Source: Blastochloris sp. (GTDB lineage Bacteria > Verrucomicrobiota > Verrucomicrobiia > Methylacidiphilales > JAAUTS01). From it: a stretch of 42,127 nt of DNA. Position 1 is the first letter of the stretch. Every line of letters starts with the position of its first letter. The notes under the pieces are model-generated. The model did not search any database, had not been told where the DNA came from, and saw only the letters and a program-made list of their open reading frames with translations. Shown here one piece after another: positions 28,152 to 35,090 of this stretch. The position numbers and the translations under genes are program-made. Where the stretch lies: positions 1 to 42,127 of the forward strand of contig JAAUTS010000007.1 of NCBI GenBank assembly GCA_012031345.1, read 5' to 3'.

Positions 28152-29349
28152 TCAGGAAAACAAACGGTCCCACAACGGCTCCGGCAGCGGCGGACTGGCC
28201 CAGCCCTCCAAACCCTTAAATTCACGGCCCCCACCTGCCTTGGGCTTTTCCAAAGCCTTCAGCACTTCATCCGACAAGGCGGGAGCCAAAGCCAGCTTAC
28301 TCGGCCACACCATCACCGCATTTCCCCGCTTCGCACAATAAACCCCCGGAGGACGATGTCCTCCTGGGTGCGCGGCCTCCGCCCGATGAACCCGATGCGT
28401 CCGCCATTCCGCGCCTGACCAATCCACCCAGGGCAACAGCTTTTCCAAAAGCGCACGCGCCCGTCCGATCTGCTCCTCCTCGGAACAGTCCAGCCCCGTC
28501 TCCGCCAAATCCCCTCCCAGATACCAGACCGGAACCCCGGCCCGATCATAATGCGTCGTCACCACCAAAGGCGGCTTGGTCGAACTTCCCAACGCCACCC
28601 CATAAAACGGCTTCAACCCCACTTTCTTCACACACACCTGATGAAGAGGCCGACGCTGCATCAACGGAACCTCCACTCCCGTCAGCTCCGCCCCCAAAGC
28701 CTCGTTACCCTGCCCGGCCGCCAAAACATAATGCCCGGCCTCAATGCGATAACTCCCCCCCTCTCCTTGCAGTTCCCATGCCTGAATTCTTCCCCCCTCC
28801 ACCACAAAACGGCTCTCGCATCCCCGACTGGAAAAAGATGGCCCTTGCCCAAATCCGACAGCACCCGCAACAGGGAGGAAGGCTCCAACACACACTCATT
28901 CAGCCGGAAAACCGAACCCTGATAACCCGGATTCCGCAACAGTTCCGGATAACTCCCGCGCTCCAAACGACTGGCCCGCGACGCCAAAGTCTTGCTGGCA
29001 AAAAATGAAGTCACCTGAGAAGCCAAACCACCGCTCGACCACAAAACCTGATGATCGGACAGTATCTGCACCGCGCGCAAATCCACTTCACCTTTCCCAT
29101 CCAAGCTCTCGCGCCAACGTCGCGGCATATCAGCAATTGCTCCGAAGCATCATTCAAAACCCCATTCAACGCATACTTCAGTCCCCCATGAATCACCCCT
29201 TGGGAAGCCACCGTCTGCTCGCCCCCCAGACATTGGTTTTCAAACAAAGCCACGGAATAACCCTCCCGCCGCAATCGCTGAAGCAACCACAGCCCGGCCA
29301 CCCCGCCACCGAGGATCACCACATCACAAGAAACAACCTTCACATCCAC
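28152..29349 (-). CDS. FAD-dependent oxidoreductase (DadA/glycine oxidase-like), two frameshifts
   Basis: Starts ATG 29349 with the dinucleotide-binding motif VVILGGGVAGLWLLQRLR and the substrate-side pattern TVASQGVIHGGLKYAL. The frame breaks at 29134: one more G gives EQLADMPRRWRESL. It breaks again at the A5 run 28832-28836: one more base gives GHLFSSRGCESRFVVEGG. The C-terminal part (LAAGQGNEALGAEL; RRPLHQVCVKK) shows the FAD domain's second half. Restored length is about 399 residues, normal for the DAO superfamily. Substrate unknown. It heads the operon with the aldo-keto reductase and the polytopic membrane protein. Confidence 0.82.
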
Positions 29350-29417
29350 CGCCCCAATCTAAGCCCCAGTCCCCTCAGAGTCGAGGCTTTCCAGAAAGTT
29401 CACGCGAGTGCGAGAGG

Positions 29418-29435
29418 ATTAGAGATTAGAAATAC
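29418..29435 (+). repeat. Left inverted repeat of the AT-rich block
   Basis: ATTAGAGATTAGAAATAC. Its inverse occurs at 34154-34178 as GTATTTCTAAT plus CTAATCTCTAAT, which overlap-match 11 and 12 bp exactly. Together they bracket 4.7 kb that differs in composition and gene content from both sides. Confidence 0.6.
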
Positions 29436-29486
29436 GAAATCAAAACTTCTCCCACTCCCCTGATCTGCTCAGATGTCATCGAACTC

Positions 29487-30332
29487 TCAATGACTCTCAT
29501 CAAGTGGTGTAGCCGCCAGATCAGCCGCTTCTTTGAGCCATGCGTTGTCAGACTTACGATAATCCGTGATATGCCGCTTCGTTGAATCTGCCGCGCGGAA
29601 TGCGCGGGCGAGTCTAGCACCCTCGACCCGCTCGCTCGGCATATCTGCCCCTGGTTTGTCTGGGTTGATATGCTCCCCGGAAAGGTAAGTCAGGGCGGCG
29701 AGACGGAGTGGAAGCTTACGAGATTCTAACATTGCGGACCAAGCTGTCAGGTCGCTGACGGGCAGATCCCCTCCCAATGTGTGATTACTATACAAATAAT
29801 GGTTACGGATGAGCTTCCCATGGCTGTCCTCCATGCGAATGAAATACAACTTGTCATCTACCAAAGCGAAATACTGCTTGGCCACATCCCGCCCGTTGAT
29901 AGCACGAGCCGTGGAAACTGTGATGATCTGCGCCTCTAATTTATGATCATAGGAGGTGCTCGCAGATTGAATATTAATTCTCCAGCCAGTCAAAAACTTC
30001 CACGAGCCGATTTCCTCTCCACTCTCAGAAACCAGCAAAATCGAGGCCGATGAATAGCCGGGTATGATAACAATAGTCTGCCCTGAAAATACGACGTATC
30101 TAGTCTCTGGCGTGTCAAGCTTCCACACATGCCAAGGAACGGGAAGAGGGTCTAAAAAACTGCCGTCTGTTGCTTTGGTCAAAAACTTGAGTGTCGCACC
30201 ATGCTCCTTCTCAAGTTCTTTTGCGCTCTTGCCGACCATCTTGGGAAGTTGATCGGCCACTGTGTCGGCAAACCCGGTGGGCGGTAAGGCGAACAACAGA
30301 AAGGAGCAGAACAATGACACCCAATGGCACAT
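29487..30332 (-). CDS. Exported hypothetical protein (281 aa)
   Basis: Signal peptide MCHWVSLFCSFLLFALPPTG with cleavage near GFA, then about 255 mostly beta residues with Trp-rich patches (VPWHVWKLDTPETRYVVFSG; GSWKFLTGWRINIQSAS; KQYFALVDDKLYFIRMEDS). A C-terminal helical part contains RLAALTYLSGEHINPD. No family recognised. First gene in the AT-richer block and the only one there with an export signal. Stop TGA at 29487-29489. An attC-like hairpin (30351-30387) lies just upstream of its start, so the gene may have entered as a cassette. Confidence 0.68.
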   Translation of the reverse strand: MCHWVSLFCSFLLFALPPTGFADTVADQLPKMVGKSAKELEKEHGATLKFLTKATDGSFLDPLPVPWHVWKLDTPETRYVVFSGQTIVIIPGYSSASILLVSESGEEIGSWKFLTGWRINIQSASTSYDHKLEAQIITVSTARAINGRDVAKQYFALVDDKLYFIRMEDSHGKLIRNHYLYSNHTLGGDLPVSDLTAWSAMLESRKLPLRLAALTYLSGEHINPDKPGADMPSERVEGARLARAFRAADSTKRHITDYRKSDNAWLKEAADLAATPLDESH

Positions 30333-30350
30333 AAAGAAGTATCATTGACC

Positions 30351-30387
30351 AGCAGTCACAACGTGAAGCCGCCTTGGCCGACTGGCT
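30351..30387 (+). repeat. attC-like hairpin A (degenerate)
   Basis: AGCAGTC (30351-30357) pairs with GACTGGCT (30380-30387) with one bulged base. The first 34 bases match the inner part of the site at 33813-33846 in 27 positions, including the shared core AACG-GAAGC and TTGGC. No clean GTTRRRY end follows, so it is probably decayed. Confidence 0.5.
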
Positions 30388-30441
30388 ATTTTATTTTCCA
30401 CAATATTGTAAATCATGGGCTCAGCAAGCCACGACTTGACC

Positions 30442-30693
30442 TTATGATCTTTCAATTTCACGCGCAACAACGATTATCTTTTGGAGTGATCGAGTGAAAT
30501 ATCCTTCTCCAGCTAGATTCGGGTATAGATGTTCTCTGATTCTTACTTTATCGCTGGCCATCTTCTTTATTTCCCAGTCCGTAGTTATCATTGGCAGTTT
30601 AGCCTCCTCTACATAAATTTGATCCTTGTAGGATAGACGAGAATCATTATCAGCCTCGAATAAATCATGATAAATAAAGAGGATGTGCTTCAT
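30442..30693 (-). CDS. Small hypothetical protein (83 aa)
   Basis: Starts ATG 30693 (MKHILFIYHDLFEADNDSRL), TAA at 30442-30444. A mixed alpha/beta soluble protein rich in Lys, Ile and Glu. No recognised domain and no strong ribosome site. Codon use is AT-rich like its neighbours in the block. It may be a single-gene cassette or the tail of a longer, broken gene. Confidence 0.45.
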   Translation of the reverse strand: MKHILFIYHDLFEADNDSRLSYKDQIYVEEAKLPMITTDWEIKKMASDKVRIREHLYPNLAGEGYFTRSLQKIIVVAREIERS

Positions 30694-30774
30694 TTCATTT
30701 ACTCATGATTTGTGGCCAGCAACCCTCTGATGCCGAAGGCAAAAGGGGATTGAGTCAACCGACTCGTTCGTATT

Positions 30775-30992
30775 TCATTTTGTGTCAGCGATGTGTCTTC
30801 CTATTCTCTGGTAAATCAACACCTCAAATCCGGCAATAAGGAGCACCTCCAACCAACCTGCTTCTTCAGTGGGGACGTCAAGAGCTTCTGCGACCTGGAA
30901 GGAAATAATGGCCACAGGAATATAAGCAAGTATGCACCGAACTGTCACAATCCATCCGATGACGACATACTTCTGAATCAAATCAAAACCAT
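30775..30992 (-). CDS. Small membrane protein, probable single-base deletion at start
   Basis: The main frame (30981 down) begins with TTG and reads IQKYVVIGWIVTVRCILAYI and then ALDVPTEEAGWLEVLLIAGF, two transmembrane helices. An ATG at 30992 is preceded by GGAGG five bases earlier, but its frame closes after five codons. One more T in TTT (about 30983) would join them as MVLILIQKYVVIG. The strong ribosome site directly after the stop of the upstream gene (31006) supports this reading and a coupled pair of membrane proteins. Function unknown. Confidence 0.5.
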
Positions 30993-31005
30993 TCCTACCT
31001 CCATT

Positions 31006-31503
31006 CTACACATAGGCATAACAGACTCCACCGACAGCGAGGGTCACGCTTAGAATGCCCCCAATCCAGTCCCAATTTTCGTATTCTTCAGTCTTTGGAA
31101 AAAGAACATAGGACGCTGCTAAGCCTACAAAAATAAGTAGATACGGCAGTGCTTCAAGATCGGATAAGGTCCGCGATCGAAGTTTATCTTTTAAAGGTTG
31201 ATAGCGGAGAAAATACATTAATTTTGAAAAGCTTAGCTCATTTTCGGTGGTAATAGAAATTCTATTTCCAACTTGAATGCCGCCCACCTTTGGATAGCGC
31301 TTCTTGCTCGGCTTGTGGATTCTTGAACCGGTTTTGGGATACTCTAAGCAAAAATAGTTGTCCCCAAAAGTAGCCCTAGCCAGACCCACACCGAATACAG
31401 ACATCTCCACTAGATGACAGATGTTCGTAGCGCTCCAATTGTCTATATCACTAGCAGCGGCCAACAAAATGAAGAAATAAGATGTGAAGTGTTGGAATTG
31501 CAA
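31006..31503 (-). CDS. Hypothetical membrane protein (up to 165 aa)
   Basis: The frame opens at TTG 31503, with GAAGG seven bases upstream. The N-terminal two-thirds is soluble (GVGLARATFGDNYFCLEYPK; KVGGIQVGNRISITTENELS). The C-terminus has two helices (LPYLLIFVGLAASYVLFP; WIGGILSVTLAVGGVCYAYV). No family recognised. The next membrane gene starts 14 bp downstream with its own GGAGG. Lipid-facing ends plus a short polar domain are common in phage-defence and toxin-immunity proteins, but nothing here proves that role. Confidence 0.5.
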   Translation of the reverse strand: MQFQHFTSYFFILLAAASDIDNWSATNICHLVEMSVFGVGLARATFGDNYFCLEYPKTGSRIHKPSKKRYPKVGGIQVGNRISITTENELSFSKLMYFLRYQPLKDKLRSRTLSDLEALPYLLIFVGLAASYVLFPKTEEYENWDWIGGILSVTLAVGGVCYAYV

Positions 31504-31513
31504 AACAACCTTC

Positions 31514-31738
31514 TTATCTAAGGGAGGTCTTGAGAAACTCAGCCTGATTAATTAGAGAGCTAGCTTGTGCTACCTGTTTGCCAAACCCAGTGCTCATAAA
31601 CTCTTCGGTGGGAGTAATGCCAATAGGATAAGCATTCCTGCCGTAATACTTCGTAAGGGGCTCATCTCTTTTTGTCAAACGTCCGCGATCACCAAAAAGC
31701 TGCCCCGCTGAGCTGCGCGCCCATCGAGCGAAGCGTGA
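31514..31738 (-). other. Cryptic open frame overlapping attC-like site B
   Basis: A 75-codon stop-free minus-strand frame reading GQLFGDRGRLTKRDEPLTKY, then YGRNAYPIGITPTEEFMSTG, then ASSLINQAEFLKTSLR before TAA (31514-31516). It looks like real protein, but the only starts are TTG 31678 or an internal ATG. It ends 11 bp before the next gene. Probably the remaining 3' part of a gene cut by cassette insertion. Confidence 0.35.
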
Positions 31739-31773
31739 CTAAGACAGCTATTCGGCGGATCGTATTGTTAGCC
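31674..31773 (+). repeat. attC-like site B
   Basis: Left core GTCAAAC (31674-31680, 6/7 to RYYYAAC) and right core GTTAGCC (31767-31773) enclose an imperfect palindrome: CGATCACCAAAAAGCTG pairs with CAGCTATTCGGCGGATCG with unpaired extra bases on one side. The 100-nt length is normal for attC. The methyltransferase stop codon TAA (31768-31770 on minus) lies inside GTTAGCC, at the predicted cassette edge. Confidence 0.55.
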
Positions 31774-32643
31774 TCTTTTATATGTTAATAGCAAGCGATC
31801 ACTTACCACTTCGTCTTCCAAAGTTTCCCCACCCCGCTGAAAGCGGCGCAGCATTGACCTTCCACAATTCACGAACACCTCTTCCTCAAACAAGTCAAAA
31901 GGAATATCCAAATCACAAATCTTCGAGCCAGACTTCTTTGTGCCATCAATGCTAAGGGCCACCCGCACGCCACGTTGCTTTACAAGTGCGATCTCCTCAA
32001 GTAACCGCTTTAACGCAAAATCCTGTCCGCCATAAAGAATACTTTGGCTGTCTGTGTAGGGAGGATCACAGTAGATCAGATCGCCTTCCTCGGCTTCATG
32101 GAAACTTTCTGAAAAATCGCAGCAACGAAACTGGGTGCCAGCCGTCCGGCGCCGCCAAATCTCTACTCGCTCCGAAAATGATGCTGGCGAGATAGGCTCA
32201 TGTGCTCCACATGGTGTGGACATATACCCATCCGCTTTCCTGAAGCGGACCACCCCGCCGTAGCAACTGCGGCAAAGAAAGAGAAGATCCGCTCCATTCG
32301 GTGCCGCGTTGTATGAATCACGGATGGAGTTGTAGCCCTCAGGCACTCCCAGGCGATGATATTGCTCAAATCGGTCGTGATACCATGATACAAGAGTCTC
32401 GGGATCGTCGTGAAGAGTCTTCCAAATGTCTACAAGCGGCCGAAACACATCTGACGCTACTGCCCTTGGTGGCTGGAGAGCCGCCAAAACCGCTCCACTG
32501 CCAAAAAATGGCTCGCGATAAACGCGAATGTTTTTTGGAAAGAAAGATGCGATTTCATGGGCAAATCGCTGCTTATTGCCGATCCACTTGAGAAGCTGGG
32601 TCTTAAAAGGACGAACGGCTTGAAGAGGCGTGCCGTAAAACAT
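31768..32643 (-). CDS. DNA adenine N6-methyltransferase, D12/Dam class
   Basis: From ATG 32643 the 291-residue product has the D12-class order: KWIGNKQRFAHEI (19-31, the usual K-W-x-G-K/N-K start), motif I EPFFGSGAVLAALQP (44-58), SVYRPLVD-like SDVFRPLVDIW, and motif IV DPPY (193-196) in IYCDPPYTDSQ. It methylates adenine; the target site is not known. A further 202 codons are open upstream but are antisense to the HTH gene and endonuclease, so they are rejected. It is divergent from the HTH/endonuclease pair, the usual arrangement for a controller-regulated type II system. Ends within attC-like site B. Confidence 0.92.
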   Translation of the reverse strand: MFYGTPLQAVRPFKTQLLKWIGNKQRFAHEIASFFPKNIRVYREPFFGSGAVLAALQPPRAVASDVFRPLVDIWKTLHDDPETLVSWYHDRFEQYHRLGVPEGYNSIRDSYNAAPNGADLLFLCRSCYGGVVRFRKADGYMSTPCGAHEPISPASFSERVEIWRRRTAGTQFRCCDFSESFHEAEEGDLIYCDPPYTDSQSILYGGQDFALKRLLEEIALVKQRGVRVALSIDGTKKSGSKICDLDIPFDLFEEEVFVNCGRSMLRRFQRGGETLEDEVVSDRLLLTYKRG

Positions 32644-32725
32644 GTCCAAAGTGTGTTCTCGCAGTCGCATACTTGTTAAATATCCTGTTTTGGGATTTTT
32701 GTCAAAATATTCTAGAAGAGGATTT
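32644..32725. promoter_or_regulatory. Divergent regulatory region of the RM unit
   Basis: 82 bp between the methyltransferase ATG and the HTH start. An AT-rich dyad, AAATATCC (32678-32685) and GGGATTT (32692-32698), is a candidate operator for the HTH protein. GAAGAGG lies just before GTG 32726. No experimental evidence; found by eye. Confidence 0.4.
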
Positions 32726-32980
32726 GTGATTCGTGATCCACACAGTAAAGGAGAACAAGCTCTACGTGCCTTTTTGCGTGAGCGTCGCAAGTCTGCCAGC
32801 CTTAGGCAAGCTGATCTTGCAGAACGTCTAAACGTCCCACAGTCATTCGTTAGCAAGTATGAGTCGGGAGAACGCCTACTCACGTTCCTTGAAGTACTGA
32901 CAATTCTACGAGAACTCGAAGTAAGTGTAGATGAAGTTATCGCCTGCCTCCCCTCTATAAAAAATGAAACCAAGTCCTGA
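32726..32980 (+). CDS. HTH_3 (Cro/C1-type) controller protein of the RM unit
   Basis: From GTG 32726, preceded by AGAGG four bases earlier, the product is 84 residues. The helix-turn-helix is clear: LRERRKSASLRQADLAERLN, then VPQSFVSKYESGERLLTFLE. Size and place match C proteins of type II RM systems, which bind DNA between the methyltransferase and endonuclease genes and delay endonuclease expression. The frame continues up to ATG 32642, which overlaps the methyltransferase start, and those residues look non-coding. It overlaps the endonuclease gene by 17 bp, so the two are coupled. Confidence 0.82.
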   Translation: MIRDPHSKGEQALRAFLRERRKSASLRQADLAERLNVPQSFVSKYESGERLLTFLEVLTILRELEVSVDEVIACLPSIKNETKS

Positions 32981-33803
32981 GTTTGTAAGATTGCCCAAGT
33001 CTTTTTGGGCAACAGTGAAAAGCGTAAGCCAACAATGTGGCTATACCTTACGAGGGGAACGTGCTGTGAAAGTTCCGACCGTGGATGAAATCTACGGGGC
33101 GTTTGATGATCTGGGACTAGATCGAAAAGCACTGGCGTGTGAGATGAATGGAAAGCCGTTGCTGCAGATGCTTGGAGACTACTACCAATATCGCGCCCAC
33201 ACGCTGAACATCGAGGTCGAGCCACTTTTGATGGATGCGGCTCAAGCAAAGAGGGTATTTGAAGGGTTAAAGCGCAAGCTGAAACCGAAGTGCCCGCTTC
33301 CGATGAACAAGCAAAAGGGCACCAAGCAGGCTCCAGCCTATCTGACTGGAATTGTAAACATGCTCATTGAGGCAAACTGCAAAGGCCATGCCGTCGATTA
33401 CGATCCGCACGAACTGACGACCGTGACCCGGAATGGGGCTCCACTCCGCACCTTGTCTCGCCGAGTCGATGGAGCATTTCCATCACCTATCAATCCTTTG
33501 GCCATCTGGGAAATCAAGGAATATTATTATACTACAACTTTCGGAAGTCGTGTTGCTGATGGCGTGTATGAGACCCTCTTGGACGGAATGGAAATCGAAG
33601 AACTCCACATTTCAGAGGATGTACAAGTGCTTCACTATCTGTTCTTGGATGCCCGCTACACATGGTGGGACTGCGGAAAGAGTTATCTTTGCCGAATCGT
33701 TGACATGGTGCAAATGGGATATGTCGATGAGGTTCTAGTAGGAACTCAGGTTGTCGAGCGACTTCCAGAGCTCGTGCGGTCATGGGTCTCTTCTTTGAGC
33801 TGA
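32964..33803 (+). CDS. Probable type II restriction endonuclease (PD-(D/E)xK)
   Basis: A 279-residue protein. The likely nuclease site is Asp169 ... Glu183-Ile-Lys185 in VDGAFPSPINPLAIWEIKEY, a standard PD-(D/E)xK arrangement. The flanking CGYTLRGERAVKVPTVDEIY and FGSRVADGVYETLLDG match in style a family found beside D12 adenine methylases. It starts inside the end of the HTH gene and its TGA stop (33801-33803) lies within attC-like site C. With the methyltransferase and HTH protein this makes a complete type II RM set. Endonuclease activity is inferred from motif and context; cut site unknown. Confidence 0.8.
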   Translation: MKPSPEFVRLPKSFWATVKSVSQQCGYTLRGERAVKVPTVDEIYGAFDDLGLDRKALACEMNGKPLLQMLGDYYQYRAHTLNIEVEPLLMDAAQAKRVFEGLKRKLKPKCPLPMNKQKGTKQAPAYLTGIVNMLIEANCKGHAVDYDPHELTTVTRNGAPLRTLSRRVDGAFPSPINPLAIWEIKEYYYTTTFGSRVADGVYETLLDGMEIEELHISEDVQVLHYLFLDARYTWWDCGKSYLCRIVDMVQMGYVDEVLVGTQVVERLPELVRSWVSSLS

Positions 33804-33858
33804 CACTCATAAGCAGCCAAAACGCGAAGCGGCGTTGGCAGGCTGAGATGGTTAGCTC
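33797..33858 (+). repeat. attC-like site C
   Basis: A 62-nt site with outer cores GAGCTGAC (33797-33804) and GTTAGCTC (33851-33858), inverse to each other at 7/8. The inner imperfect palindrome AGCAGCCAAAACGC pairs with GCGTTGGCAGGCT around loop GAAGCG, with unpaired bases on one strand as in true attC sites. The endonuclease stop on one side and the TAA of the next minus-strand gene on the other both fall inside the cores. Confidence 0.65.
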
Positions 33859-34085
33859 TTTGCTTTCAATTCATTGAGCGATGCTTCAAGTGCCGTCATG
33901 CGTTTATGTGACCAAAAGATGTAGATACTGGCTGCGAGTCATCCAATAGCGGCTGCCTTCAACACGAAGGAACTGGCCTGGGAAAAAATCATCACCCCAG
34001 CTGTGGCAAGAACCAACTGTATCGAACAAGCTATGATTGAGTATTTCATCACTTCTTTCAGCCGACCTGTATTACCTTGTTCCAT
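33852..34085 (-). pseudogene. Small membrane protein with in-frame stop
   Basis: From ATG 34085 (MEQGNTGRLKEVMKYSIIAC) the frame codes for two transmembrane helices, meets TGA at 33939-33941, then continues in the same frame as LAASIYIFWSHKRMTALEAS and NELKAKS to TAA at 33852-33854, inside attC-like site C. TGG in place of TGA would give a smooth 77-residue protein. So this is either a nonsense mutation or a base error. Its 3' end at the attC core marks it as a cassette gene. Function unknown. Confidence 0.55.
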
Positions 34086-34153
34086 ACTATTGCACTTGAA
34101 AGCTCCATGGTAGTTTATTTTTCTGGATTCCAGAGGTGCTTTCAATAGCGGAA

Positions 34154-34178
34154 GTATTTCTAATTCCTAATCTCTAAT
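34154..34178 (-). repeat. Right inverted repeat of the AT-rich block
   Basis: Read on the minus strand it begins ATTAGAGATTAG (34178-34167), has five extra bases, and ends ATTAGAAATAC (34164-34154), matching 29418-29435. It lies 72 bp before the Hsp33 gene. Confidence 0.6.
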
Positions 34179-34249
34179 TTCGAAGGGTCGGGGGAATCCG
34201 AGCGACGATTTTCTTTGGCAGGTCTTGGGTGTTTTTCTAGGGTCGGGGT

Positions 34250-35047
34250 ATGGAATTTCGTCCCTCTTCCCCTGAAGTCGCCCTGGAGGTTCGCAGTTAT
34301 TTTGTGCGGGGTCGTAATGCCCTGCTGACCAGGGGACAGTTCGGGGATTTGTTTGTGGATTACTACCTGCATCTGGCTGATCTGCAATGCCAACAGGCGG
34401 ACAGGGAGGATCGAATTTTTAAACAATGCCTTGTCGCCCTGACCCTGCACTGCGCCGCACGGCCTTGGAATGAAACCATCGCCTGGACCCTGAATTTCCA
34501 GGCTCCTTTGCTCAATGTTTTTGTCCATGGAAGTAATCCCTTGGGCACGGTGGTGGGGCGCTGTTTTTCCGAGGATGTGCTTGAAGGGGAAAAGCAGTTT
34601 TTCTTTGCCGACCTGGCACGTCAGGGGCAGCTCCCGCATCGCAGTTCCCTGAACTTCGAGGGCGACAACGGGTTCCGGGCGGCGGAGACCTACTATCGTC
34701 AGAGTGAGCAACGTCTGGGACGATTTTTTGAGTTGGATGATGAAGAATACCTTTTCCTCTCAGCCCAGCCTGATTGCGATCAAGCCTGGTTGGAGAGTCT
34801 GAGTTTGGAACAGGCTTATTTATTGGAACAGGAAGAAGAGTTGAGTTTCCTGGAGTCGCGCCATTACCGTTGGGAATGCGGTTGCAGTCAGGAAAAATTG
34901 ATGGCGGTGCTGGCGCCGAGCATGAAAAGCCAAGCGGAAGATCTTTTTGGCCCTGAATCAAGCCTGCGTCTGAGCTGTCCGCGTTGCGGGGCCCGCCATT
35001 TGATTACGAGGGAAACGCTGGAAGCTTTTCTGAGGAAAGCTTCCTGA
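34250..35047 (+). CDS. hslO: Hsp33-family redox chaperone (divergent)
   Basis: A 265-residue protein. The C-terminal zinc centre has the Hsp33 spacing: Cys210-Gly-Cys212 in YRWECGCSQEKLMAVL and Cys243-Pro-Arg-Cys246 in LRLSCPRCGARHLITRETLE. The N-terminal region (about 10-170) resembles the Hsp33 fold in length and strand pattern, including a variant of the NPLGTVVGRCFSEDV turn. Hsp33 holds unfolded proteins under oxidative stress after zinc release. Sequence is diverged from the E. coli type, so confidence is moderate. ATG 34250 follows an unremarkable leader. It points toward the vWA cluster and ends 43 bp before it (convergent). Confidence 0.78.
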   Translation: MEFRPSSPEVALEVRSYFVRGRNALLTRGQFGDLFVDYYLHLADLQCQQADREDRIFKQCLVALTLHCAARPWNETIAWTLNFQAPLLNVFVHGSNPLGTVVGRCFSEDVLEGEKQFFFADLARQGQLPHRSSLNFEGDNGFRAAETYYRQSEQRLGRFFELDDEEYLFLSAQPDCDQAWLESLSLEQAYLLEQEEELSFLESRHYRWECGCSQEKLMAVLAPSMKSQAEDLFGPESSLRLSCPRCGARHLITRETLEAFLRKAS

Positions 35048-35090
35048 CGCATGATCCAGCAGAGACGCTGACACGCAAATCAGAAGGGGC

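Noticed and set aside
30715-30775. A further attC site near the hairpin with GCCGAAGGC
   Set aside because: An imperfect hairpin exists, but no GTTRRRY core or inverse core flanks it. The nearby GAGTC/GACTC dyad is more like a terminator.
32644-33249. N-terminal extension of the methyltransferase frame (about 200 more codons)
   Set aside because: It is antisense to the HTH and endonuclease genes, is Ser/Arg-rich without pattern, and the D12 family start (KWIGNK near residue 20) fits ATG 32643.
33939-33941. Selenocysteine or UGA-as-Trp recoding
   Set aside because: Many intact genes in the window end in TGA, and no SECIS-like hairpin follows. A mutation or base error is simpler.
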